Source of the DNA: Imperialibacter sp040222815
GTDB lineage: Bacteria > Bacteroidota > Bacteroidia > Cytophagales > Cyclobacteriaceae
Length of the DNA: 64,000 bases
NCBI RefSeq assembly: GCF_040222815.1
Contig: NZ_JAVKCH010000057.1
Span: 1-64,000 of the forward strand
Direction of reading: 5' to 3'
Within the stretch, counting starts at the first letter, position 1, and every line of letters starts with the position of its first letter. A program made the translations under genes and the position numbers. The notes beneath the pieces were generated by a model that made no database searches, was not told where the DNA came from, and worked only from the letters and a program-made list of their open reading frames with translations. Positions 34,078-41,636 of this stretch are shown here, piece by piece.

Positions 34078-36393
34078 TTGAGCAAGAAAATCTTAGCGTT
34101 TACATGTGTGTTGTTTATGGCAAAGGCGAGTGGCACTTTAGCCCAGGCCCAGCCCTGTGCCCTAACTTTGCAGGGCACGGTCATCGACATGTCAACTAAA
34201 GAGGCGCTGCCCATAGCTGCTATTTGGTTAGTAGGCCCCGAAAAAGGAACTACTACTGACGAAAACGGACGGTTCAATATAAAAGGGCTCTGCGCAGGCA
34301 CCTTCACCGCCGACATTCATTACCTGGGCTATAAGGAAAAACACCTGACCATTACGCTTCCGCTACAAAACGAACTTTTCGTGTTGATGGAGGAAGATGA
34401 CGTGTTGATAGACGAGGTAACTGTGCAGGGTGAAGCCATTTCGCCTGACAAAACGCAATCCGAAGTAACTTTATCCGAAACCCAGTTGGCCAGAGCCAGC
34501 GGAAAGTCCCTTGGAGAAAGCTTGCAGGAGCTCCCCGGAGTCTCAAGTCTCAAAACAGGCCCAACCATTTCCAAGCCAATCATTAACGGGCTTCACAGCA
34601 ACAGAATCCTCATCCTTAACAATGGCCTTCGGCAGGAAGGTCAACAATGGGGAACTGAGCACGCTCCCGAAATAGACCCAATGATGGCCACGCAAATTTC
34701 GGTGGTGAAAGGTGCTGCCGCCGTTCGTTACGGGCCGGAAGCTATTGGCGGTATTGTGGTGGTGGAACCACCGGCTTTGCCCTATGAGCACAAGCACCTC
34801 CACGGTAACGTTAGGCTGATGGCTGCCGACAACGGGAGAATGGGGTCGGCATCGACAACCTTGCAGGGGGGGCTGGGCAAAGCTGAATCGGTGGCATGGA
34901 GGCTACAGGCGACGGGGCGTCGTGCCGGCGACTTCAGGGCACCCGATTACATGCTCACCAATACTGGTTTAAAAGAGGCAGATTTTTCAGGAGCCATTGG
35001 ATACAAAAAGAACGACTGGTTGGCGGAGGCCTATTACAGCAAGTTTACCACTGAGCTTGGTATTTTACGAAGCGCTCACATTGGCAACCTAACCGACCTC
35101 CAGGCTGCCTTTGAAAGCGAAAGGCCACTTATTGTAGAAGACTTTTCCTACAAAATCGACAACCCTAGGCAAGAGATAAGTCACGATTTGGCAAAGGCAA
35201 CTTTTGGGAAGAAAGGCCGCCTGGGTGATATCAAACTGGTGTACGGCTACCAAAGGAATATTCGCAAGGAATTTGACATCAGGCGTGGAGGAAGAGGAGA
35301 AACGCCTGCCTTGCACATGGATCTGCTCACCCACTCAACCGACCTTATTTGGGAACAACGTGCCTGGCAGAAGCTTAGAGGGCAAATCGGCGGAAGCTTT
35401 ATTTACCAGGAAAACAGGAACGTGCCTGGCACAGGAATCGAGCCGTTGATCCCCAACTATAACAGTGCCACCTCAGGCGTGTTTGTAATCGAAAGGTGGA
35501 TGGAGAATCGCTGGGAGGTAGAAGCCGGGCTAAGGTTTGACAATAGAGCCTTTCAGGTATTTACCTTTGACGAGAACAACGAAGTAATACGACCCAAATA
35601 CAATTTCAACAACTTCTCAGGATCAGTAGGCTTGGTGCTAAAGCCAGCAGATGGATGGAAGGTTACCTCCAACCTTGGCACAGCCTGGCGGCCACCGAAT
35701 GTAAGCGAACTCTACAGCCAGGGGCTTCATCACGGTGCGGCCACCATCGAGGAGGGCAACACGGAACTTGACACTGAGCAGGCCCTGAAGTGGGTCAACC
35801 AGCTGCTGATTCGCAAAGGCATTTGGTCAGCCGAGGTGTCGATATATGCACAGAAAATTGACAACTACATCTATCTCCAGCCACAGCCGGAACCACGGCT
35901 GACTATCCGGGGAGCTTTTCCGGTATACTCTTACGTGCAAACCGATGCCTTTATAGCAGGGACAGATGTTTCTCTTTCGGCTCAATTGAGCAAGCAGTGG
36001 CAATACAGCCTCAAGGGTTCACTTATCCGTGCGAAGGACGTCTCGAAGGACGACTTTTTGATATTTATGCCCGGAGACCGTGTCCAAAACAGCGTCACCT
36101 GGAACTACCCGTTCCAGTCTAAGAAAACTTTTTTTGTTTCAGGCTCGCATAGCCTTGTGCGCAGACAAAACCGTTACCCAAGCGGGGTCGATTATGTAGA
36201 TCCGCCGAAGGGATATCAGCTATTTGGCCTCAACGTGGGCTACGGATCACAGCTGTTTGGCAATGACTACGAAATTTATCTTGAGGGCACTAACCTACTC
36301 AATACTTCGTACAGAGAATACCTAAACCGGTTCAGGTACTATGCCGACGAACTGGGAAGAACGATCACTATAAGGTTTAACTATAAATTTTAA
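34078..36393 (+). CDS. TonB-dependent outer-membrane receptor
   Basis: The ~771-aa receptor takes up a substrate through the outer membrane with TonB-ExbBD energy. A signal peptide (SKKILAFTCVLFMAKASGTLAQA) is followed by a carboxypeptidase-regulatory-like domain (TVIDMSTKEALPIAAIWLVG). The plug domain has ELPGVSSLKTGPTISKPI and NGLRQEGQQWGTEHAPEID, a pattern of receptors related to metal uptake. A 22-strand barrel ends in a terminal aromatic (TIRFNYKF). The start is a TTG at 34078: the earlier TTG overlaps the promoter and the first ATG (34117) would lose the signal peptide. A lipoprotein gene follows 7 bp downstream. The substrate is not certain; a metal or metal chelate is a guess. Confidence 0.85.
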   Translation: MSKKILAFTCVLFMAKASGTLAQAQPCALTLQGTVIDMSTKEALPIAAIWLVGPEKGTTTDENGRFNIKGLCAGTFTADIHYLGYKEKHLTITLPLQNELFVLMEEDDVLIDEVTVQGEAISPDKTQSEVTLSETQLARASGKSLGESLQELPGVSSLKTGPTISKPIINGLHSNRILILNNGLRQEGQQWGTEHAPEIDPMMATQISVVKGAAAVRYGPEAIGGIVVVEPPALPYEHKHLHGNVRLMAADNGRMGSASTTLQGGLGKAESVAWRLQATGRRAGDFRAPDYMLTNTGLKEADFSGAIGYKKNDWLAEAYYSKFTTELGILRSAHIGNLTDLQAAFESERPLIVEDFSYKIDNPRQEISHDLAKATFGKKGRLGDIKLVYGYQRNIRKEFDIRRGGRGETPALHMDLLTHSTDLIWEQRAWQKLRGQIGGSFIYQENRNVPGTGIEPLIPNYNSATSGVFVIERWMENRWEVEAGLRFDNRAFQVFTFDENNEVIRPKYNFNNFSGSVGLVLKPADGWKVTSNLGTAWRPPNVSELYSQGLHHGAATIEEGNTELDTEQALKWVNQLLIRKGIWSAEVSIYAQKIDNYIYLQPQPEPRLTIRGAFPVYSYVQTDAFIAGTDVSLSAQLSKQWQYSLKGSLIRAKDVSKDDFLIFMPGDRVQNSVTWNYPFQSKKTFFVSGSHSLVRRQNRYPSGVDYVDPPKGYQLFGLNVGYGSQLFGNDYEIYLEGTNLLNTSYREYLNRFRYYADELGRTITIRFNYKF

Positions 36394-36400
36394 TTTAACA

Positions 36401-36967
36401 ATGATGAAAACACAATTTGCTTCCAGCTTTCTTTTTGCAACATTGTTGCTTTTTGGGTCTTGTAACGACGACCCCGATCCAGTTAAGGAAAATGAAGAAG
36501 AGCTTATCACCACCGTCAGGCTCACATTTACTGAGGGCACCAACTCTTTCGTGGCGGAATGGAAGGACGCCGATGGAGACGGAGCCAACTTGCCAACAGT
36601 GGATGACATCTCGCTGGAGGCTGGGAAAACCTATGCTGTGTCGGTAGAGTTACTCAATGAGTCAACCACACCCGCTGACAACATTTCAGCTGAGGTGAGT
36701 GAGGAAGGAACCGAACATCAGTTCTTTTTTATCACAGGCGATGGCCTTGCGTTAACAACAACATACGATGATCAGGATGCTGACGGTTATCCTATTGGTT
36801 TGCAAAATACTTTTGTTGCCGGAGTGGCTGGTTCAGGGACGCTGACTGTGATTTTGAGACACGAGCCCAACAAAACTGCTGCGGGTGTAAGGGATGGCGA
36901 TGCTACCAATGCGGCAGGCGAAACGGACGTTGAAACAGCACCTCCTTTCAATGTCACTATCCAATAA
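36401..36967 (+). CDS. Lipoprotein partner of the TonB receptor
   Basis: The 188-aa protein has a signal peptide with lipobox FGSC (Cys near 21) and an acidic beta-rich domain with no family I recognise; it contains Asp-rich turns (DADGDGAN, DDQDADGY) that could bind Ca2+. It follows the receptor by 7 bp and ends at a terminator, so the pair is one operon. By analogy it may assist substrate capture at the cell surface. Confidence 0.7.
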   Translation: MMKTQFASSFLFATLLLFGSCNDDPDPVKENEEELITTVRLTFTEGTNSFVAEWKDADGDGANLPTVDDISLEAGKTYAVSVELLNESTTPADNISAEVSEEGTEHQFFFITGDGLALTTTYDDQDADGYPIGLQNTFVAGVAGSGTLTVILRHEPNKTAAGVRDGDATNAAGETDVETAPPFNVTIQ

Positions 36968-36987
36968 GGCGATTCCGGGGATAAAAA

Positions 36988-37007
36988 AAAGGGCTGAAAA
37001 GCCCTTT
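36988..37007. terminator. Bidirectional terminator
   Basis: AAAGGGCT, loop GAAA and AGCCCTTT form an 8-bp stem, with T-rich sequence downstream on both strands (ATATTTTT on plus; T8 on minus). It separates the convergent lipoprotein (ends 36967) and secreted-protein (ends 37014) genes. Confidence 0.85.
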
Positions 37008-37013
37008 ATATTT

Positions 37014-37376
37014 TTAGTCTGTAGTTCTCGATTCCTGAGAAAACTCTTCTTCCGATTCTGAGTACTTAAACTTGTACACCAGATAGAATATGAAGTTATA
37101 AGAAAGCACCGAAGACGAATCAGCTTTGTTACTCAAACCTGGCACAATTTCACGGCTCTTCTGGCTTGAAGCAGTATAGTTAACAGCCTTGGGCTTTTCC
37201 TTTACCACAGCAGCCTCTGCAGCTTTCTTGTCCTTATCTTCCTGATCGCACTGCTCCTTATTGTCTTTTGATTTGTCTTCGCTCCCATCCTCTATAGATG
37301 CTGACGCCAAAGAAGGAAGCAGGCATATACAGCCTGCAAGTAGTAGTGATCTGAAAATATTCTTGGTATAAATCAT
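37014..37376 (-). CDS. Small secreted protein, low complexity
   Basis: The 120-aa product has a signal peptide (about 1-27) and a Lys/Asp/Glu-rich middle (DGSEDKSKDNKEQCDQEDKD). The C-terminal part (SSVLSYNFIFYLVYKFKYS) looks like a beta hairpin or a short membrane-active stretch. No family recognised. It ends at the bidirectional terminator. Confidence 0.6.
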   Translation of the reverse strand: MIYTKNIFRSLLLAGCICLLPSLASASIEDGSEDKSKDNKEQCDQEDKDKKAAEAAVVKEKPKAVNYTASSQKSREIVPGLSNKADSSSVLSYNFIFYLVYKFKYSESEEEFSQESRTTD

Positions 37377-37516
37377 ATGTGCTTTAGACCTGAAAGGGAA
37401 ACCAAGATACTAAAATTTTGTTAAAGATTCCTAATGCGTGCATCTAACATTTACCTTTCATCCCTTAATATTAGATTTAACATATTTTTTTTGACTTTCG
37501 TATAATTTACTAAACC

Positions 37517-37849
37517 ATGATTGACTGGAGTGACTTTAAAAAGGTAGACATAAGAGTTGGAACCATTGTGGAAGTGTTGCCATTTCCAAAGGCACGAAAA
37601 CCCGCCTATATTCTTAAAATCGACCTCGGCGCAGAGCTAGGTGTGAAACAATCCAGTGCTCAAATCACAGCGCTTTATACTCCGGAAGATTTGGTTGGGA
37701 AACAAATTGTGTGTGTTGCCAACTTCCCTCCCAAGCAAATAGCGAATTTTATGTCTGAAGTACTTGTTACCGGGTTTGCTAACGAATCAGGTGATATTGT
37801 ACTTTGCACTCCCGAACTAAAAGTGCCCAATGGCGCAATGTTGCATTAA
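37517..37849 (+). CDS. csaA: tRNA-binding CsaA-like protein
   Basis: The 110-aa protein is a single OB-fold tRNA-binding domain: DFKKVDIRVGTIVEV, KARKPAYILKIDLG, VVCVANFPPKQIANFMSEVL-like strands and the C-terminal SGDIVLCTPE. CsaA proteins are small dimers with chaperone-like activity linked to secretion. The stop overlaps the start of the GNAT gene (TAATG). Confidence 0.88.
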   Translation: MIDWSDFKKVDIRVGTIVEVLPFPKARKPAYILKIDLGAELGVKQSSAQITALYTPEDLVGKQIVCVANFPPKQIANFMSEVLVTGFANESGDIVLCTPELKVPNGAMLH

Positions 37850-38709
37850 TGAGTCAATACGAAATTCGCCCGCTCCAGCACAATGACCTGAGACAAATGC
37901 ACAGGTCGTTTTTGGAAGCGTTCTCTGAATATCCCGTCCCTATGCAGCTTAGCTATTCTCTTTTTAAAAAGAGGATGCTTGGCAAGCTCAATATTAGATT
38001 TGATCTCTCGTTTGGGGCGTTTTCAGGCGAGAAGCTGGTCGGCTTTATATTTCACAGCCTGAACGAATACAAAGGCATTACCAGTATCTACAATGGCGGA
38101 ACAGGGGTGATTCCCGGGCACAGAGGCAACCGCCTGACCCGACAATTGTATCAGGCGTTTCGGGAGAAAGCTGCCATGCAGGCAAAAAGATGTGTGCTCG
38201 AGGTAATTACTGTCAATGAAGTCGCTATCAAAGTTTATGAAGAGATCGGTTTCCGAAAAGTGGGCTTTTACAATTGCTACAAGCTTAACAAGATCCTTGA
38301 GCCTTCTAATCTAAACCAAGAGGAGTTTCTGATTGCCTGTGGCTCCCTCAGCAGGAAAGATTTGTACCAGCAACTGGACAGCGTGGAAACTTCGTTTTCC
38401 GACACGTTCGATCAGTTGGCATACAATGCAGCCTCCGAGACCTTCGTGGAGTGCCGTAGTGGCGGCAGGGTGGTTGGTTACATCATTTTTCAGGCTCAAT
38501 CCGGAAGGATCACACGCATGGCTGTTGATGCCAGCTTAAGAAGAAAGGGCATTGGCACACGACTAGTTTATGAAGCATATATTCAAAGTGGAAAGAAGAA
38601 CCTGACTGCGATTAACATCCCTGAAGCAGCAAAAGACATTGCAGGTTTTTTGCTGAACGTGGGGTTCGAAAACCAGGTAGATCAATGGGAAATGGAGTTG
38701 ACGCTATGA
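37849..38709 (+). CDS. Tandem GNAT acetyltransferase
   Basis: The 286-aa protein has two GNAT N-acetyltransferase domains. The first (about 5-150) has the acetyl-CoA loop VIPGHRGNRLTRQL; the second (about 160-286) has MAVDASLRRKGIGTRL, the classic R/Q-x-x-G-x-G/A pattern. The first copy has a less canonical loop, so one domain may be structural. The substrate is unknown. The ATG overlaps the csaA stop, and the gene's end overlaps murF/alr (ATGA), so the three are one translationally coupled unit. Confidence 0.82.
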   Translation: MSQYEIRPLQHNDLRQMHRSFLEAFSEYPVPMQLSYSLFKKRMLGKLNIRFDLSFGAFSGEKLVGFIFHSLNEYKGITSIYNGGTGVIPGHRGNRLTRQLYQAFREKAAMQAKRCVLEVITVNEVAIKVYEEIGFRKVGFYNCYKLNKILEPSNLNQEEFLIACGSLSRKDLYQQLDSVETSFSDTFDQLAYNAASETFVECRSGGRVVGYIIFQAQSGRITRMAVDASLRRKGIGTRLVYEAYIQSGKKNLTAINIPEAAKDIAGFLLNVGFENQVDQWEMELTL

Positions 38710-41162
38710 GGAGAAACATACTATTTTCCGACCTGCCAAAGCTTTGTAAAGGCAAAATCAGCGGTGCTGATACCCCCTCAGCAATTCTGTCGCTGTCACT
38801 CGACTCACGCAAAGTATTTCCCGGTGAGGGGGCCGTTTATTTTGCTATTAAAGGGCCAAACCACGACGGTCACTCTTTTCTCCGGGAGGCATATCAAAAA
38901 GGCTGGAGACTGTTTGTGGTGGAGTCTCTGCCAAAGGACACTGAGCGTTTTGAAAACGCCTCTTTCTTTCTCACAAGCGACTCCCTGCAAACATTGCAGG
39001 AGCTGGCGGCGGCCCACAGAAGTCAGTTCAGCCTGCCTGTAGTAGCTATCACCGGAAGCAACGGAAAAACCATTGTGAAAGAATACCTGTATCAGCTATT
39101 GGCCAGCGGTGTTTCCGTTGTCAAAAGCCCAAAAAGCTGGAATTCGCAAGTTGGAGTGCCGTTGTCGGTATGGCCGCTGGCCGAGCACCACGAAACCGGA
39201 ATTTTCGAGGCAGGTATCTCACAACCAGGTGAAATGGCTCGCCTTAAAAATATTATCCAGCCTACCATTGGCATCATCAGCAACATTGGACCGGCTCACG
39301 ACGCACTTTTCACATCCCGGGAGCAAAAGCTTGCTGAAAAAATGAAGCTGTTTGAGGGATGCGAAAAGTTAGTCTATTGCACAGACCATTTCGCTATAGA
39401 CAGGTTCCTGTCGGGCAATGAATTGCCGGGAGTAGCCCGAATAGGCTGGGGGCAGGGAAAGGGTGCAAAGTATACCGTCAGTGTAGTTGGAAGCAAGTTG
39501 AAGCTAGCGTGGGAAATGGGCAAGGTTGAGATTGACCTGCCTTTTACAGATGACAAATCGGTTGAAAACCTTTGTCATGCCGTGGTAGCTGCACTCGAAA
39601 TGGGAATCAAACCGAAGCCCCTGGCCCGGCAGGTATCAGTGCTGTCCGCCATCCCTATGCGGCTGTCGCTGAAAGAAGGAGTTTTTGGCAGTCGGCTGGT
39701 CGATGACTCATACAACAACGATTTTCAGGGACTGGAAGCAGCTCTTGACCTGGCTATTACCCATAGCCACGGCAAGCCGATTGTTGTTATTCTTTCCGAT
39801 ATACTCCAGGCAGGTGAAAACGAAAAGGAGCTGTACCAGCAGGTGAACGATGTGCTCATGAGCAAGGGTGTATCAAAATTAGTTGCCATTGGCCCGACTA
39901 TCTCCGCCAATAGGGATGCTTTCAGGATGCCCTGTGAGACTTATGTATCCACAGAAGTGTTCCTGGAGCAGATAAAAGAAAAACAATTCGCTGGGCAAAC
40001 AGTACTGATTAAAGGAGCACGTAGTTTCCGGTTTGAAGAGATTGTAAAGAAGCTACAAGCGAAAGTCCACAGAACTGTGCTGGAGGTAAATCTGGAAGCG
40101 CTGCAGCACAATTTTCAGTTTTACAAAAGTATTCTTGAGCCGGGAGTTAAAACCATGGTGATGCTGAAAGCATTCGCCTACGGAAGCGGAAGCGGTGAAA
40201 TCGGACGAACACTTCAATACTTGAAGGCCGACTATGTGGCTGTCGCTTACCCCGACGAAGGTGTTTTACTACGTGAACAGGGCGTTCATCTTCCGGTGAT
40301 GGTCATGAATGCGCCGGAAGAAAGCTTTGATAAACTGCCTGCATATGCTCTGGAACCGGAAATTTTTTCGCTCTCCCAATTGCAAAACTATGGCGAGTGG
40401 TCACAGGGCAAGAGTAGCGTTCCCCCTATTCATATTAAAGTGGATACTGGCATGCACAGGCTCGGCTTCGTTGCCAGTGAAATAGAGGCTGTTGTGAAGC
40501 TGCTTAATCGATATCCAAACATCAAAGTAGCCTCTGTTTTTTCTCATCTGGCTGGCTCCGAAAGTAGCGCCTTTGACGACTTCACTCATGTTCAGGCCAG
40601 GACCTTTCTTGATTGCTACGAACAGTTGTCCCAACACCTTGGCTACAAACCCATCCGCCATCTGGTGAACACAGCAGGTATCAGCCGATTCAAATCGTAT
40701 CAGTTTGATATGGTAAGAATAGGCATTGGCCTGCATGGCATCGAGTCCACGGAAGAAGAGCAAGGCAAGCTCACCGTGGTGGCGACTCTTAAGACTGTGG
40801 TGTCTCAGGTACGGCGGCTAACAGCCGGACAAACTGTTGGCTACAGCAGGGCTGGCAAAACCAATAAGGAAACCGATGTTGCTACCATTGCTATTGGCTA
40901 CGCTGACGGTTATTCCAGGGCATTGGGAAATGGCAGGGGGAAGGTGCTGATTAACGGACAACTGCTGCCCACTATTGGCAGTGTTTGCATGGACATGACC
41001 ATGGTGGATGTTACTGGTGTTGATGTGCAGGAGGGCGACGAGGTAATTGTATTTGGGGAAAATCCATCTACAAAGGAGGTAGCCGAATGGGCGCAGACTA
41101 TCCCCTATGAAATCCTTACTTCCGTGTCTGAGCGGGTAAAGAGGGAATATCTGAGCTTTTAA
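38706..41162 (+). CDS. murF-alr: Bifunctional MurF ligase / alanine racemase
   Basis: The 818-aa protein joins two steps of cell-wall synthesis. Residues ~1-450 are MurF, which adds D-Ala-D-Ala to UDP-MurNAc-tripeptide; the ATP loop ITGSNGKT lies near 113-122 and DDSYNNDFQG supports the ligase fold. Residues ~453-818 are a PLP-dependent alanine racemase with the PLP lysine K488 in MLKAFAYGSG and the GYADGYSRALG loop. The MurF-Alr fusion is known in Bacteroidota. The ATG at 38706 overlaps the stop of the GNAT gene. The frame extends 7 codons upstream without support. Confidence 0.92.
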   Translation: MRRNILFSDLPKLCKGKISGADTPSAILSLSLDSRKVFPGEGAVYFAIKGPNHDGHSFLREAYQKGWRLFVVESLPKDTERFENASFFLTSDSLQTLQELAAAHRSQFSLPVVAITGSNGKTIVKEYLYQLLASGVSVVKSPKSWNSQVGVPLSVWPLAEHHETGIFEAGISQPGEMARLKNIIQPTIGIISNIGPAHDALFTSREQKLAEKMKLFEGCEKLVYCTDHFAIDRFLSGNELPGVARIGWGQGKGAKYTVSVVGSKLKLAWEMGKVEIDLPFTDDKSVENLCHAVVAALEMGIKPKPLARQVSVLSAIPMRLSLKEGVFGSRLVDDSYNNDFQGLEAALDLAITHSHGKPIVVILSDILQAGENEKELYQQVNDVLMSKGVSKLVAIGPTISANRDAFRMPCETYVSTEVFLEQIKEKQFAGQTVLIKGARSFRFEEIVKKLQAKVHRTVLEVNLEALQHNFQFYKSILEPGVKTMVMLKAFAYGSGSGEIGRTLQYLKADYVAVAYPDEGVLLREQGVHLPVMVMNAPEESFDKLPAYALEPEIFSLSQLQNYGEWSQGKSSVPPIHIKVDTGMHRLGFVASEIEAVVKLLNRYPNIKVASVFSHLAGSESSAFDDFTHVQARTFLDCYEQLSQHLGYKPIRHLVNTAGISRFKSYQFDMVRIGIGLHGIESTEEEQGKLTVVATLKTVVSQVRRLTAGQTVGYSRAGKTNKETDVATIAIGYADGYSRALGNGRGKVLINGQLLPTIGSVCMDMTMVDVTGVDVQEGDEVIVFGENPSTKEVAEWAQTIPYEILTSVSERVKREYLSF

Positions 41163-41165
41163 GAA

Positions 41166-41330
41166 CTAGCCACAGCCAAAATTCTTCTTGAAATTCCGTT
41201 CAGGAATGCCTCCAAACTTATTCCCTTCCTCCGCTTCCTGATTTTTATCAGGCCTGACAGAAGTCAGCTCTTTTGGCCTGTCATTTTCCTTATTTCGGCC
41301 TTCGGATTTCGCTTTTCTTCGTTTTTTCAT
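41166..41330 (-). CDS. Small conserved-type protein ending in NFGCG
   Basis: The 54-aa product is highly charged (KKRRKAKSEGRNKENDRPKE) and ends KFGGIPERNFKKNFGCG. I recall short Bacteroidota proteins with a very similar C-terminus, so it is probably real. It has no membrane segment. The ATG at 41330 is chosen over one seven codons earlier because the basic start fits the family. The gene is divergent from feoA by 84 bp. Role unknown. Confidence 0.6.
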   Translation of the reverse strand: MKKRRKAKSEGRNKENDRPKELTSVRPDKNQEAEEGNKFGGIPERNFKKNFGCG

Positions 41331-41385
41331 GAGAATTTGAATGAATGACAAGAATCAGGTTTGAAAACCGAAACAAATTTAGCAA

Positions 41386-41402
41386 TTTTGAACTAATCTA
41401 AA
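41386..41402. promoter_or_regulatory. Possible iron-regulator site upstream of feoA
   Basis: TTTTGA, 5 bases and TCTAAA form an imperfect inverted repeat 13 bp before the feoA start, in the place expected for an iron-dependent repressor (Fur or DtxR type) site. One mismatch in the 6-bp arms and no second copy make this weak. Confidence 0.25.
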
Positions 41403-41414
41403 TAAGAATAGAGG

Positions 41415-41633
41415 ATGAGAACAGTAGCTGATATGCGTCCGGGAGAAAGGGGAACTGTTACAGGATTTTCTGATCAGGAGCTTTCCATAAAGTTATTAGA
41501 GATGGGTGTTTTGCCTGGTACGGAAGTTATTATGAAGATTATTGCCCCCTTTGGTGATCCGGTTTGCATAGAAGTATCTGGCTATAACCTATCCATGAGA
41601 AAGAACGAGGCATCGACGATTTCACTCCTCTAA
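41415..41633 (+). CDS. feoA: Ferrous iron transport protein A
   Basis: The 72-aa protein is a single SH3-like FeoA domain (MRPGERGTVTGF, LLEMGVLPGTEV, KIIAPFGDPVCIEVSGYNLS). FeoA helps FeoB import ferrous iron at the inner membrane. FeoB starts 3 bp downstream, so both are translated together. Confidence 0.93.
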   Translation: MRTVADMRPGERGTVTGFSDQELSIKLLEMGVLPGTEVIMKIIAPFGDPVCIEVSGYNLSMRKNEASTISLL

Positions 41634-41636
41634 AGA

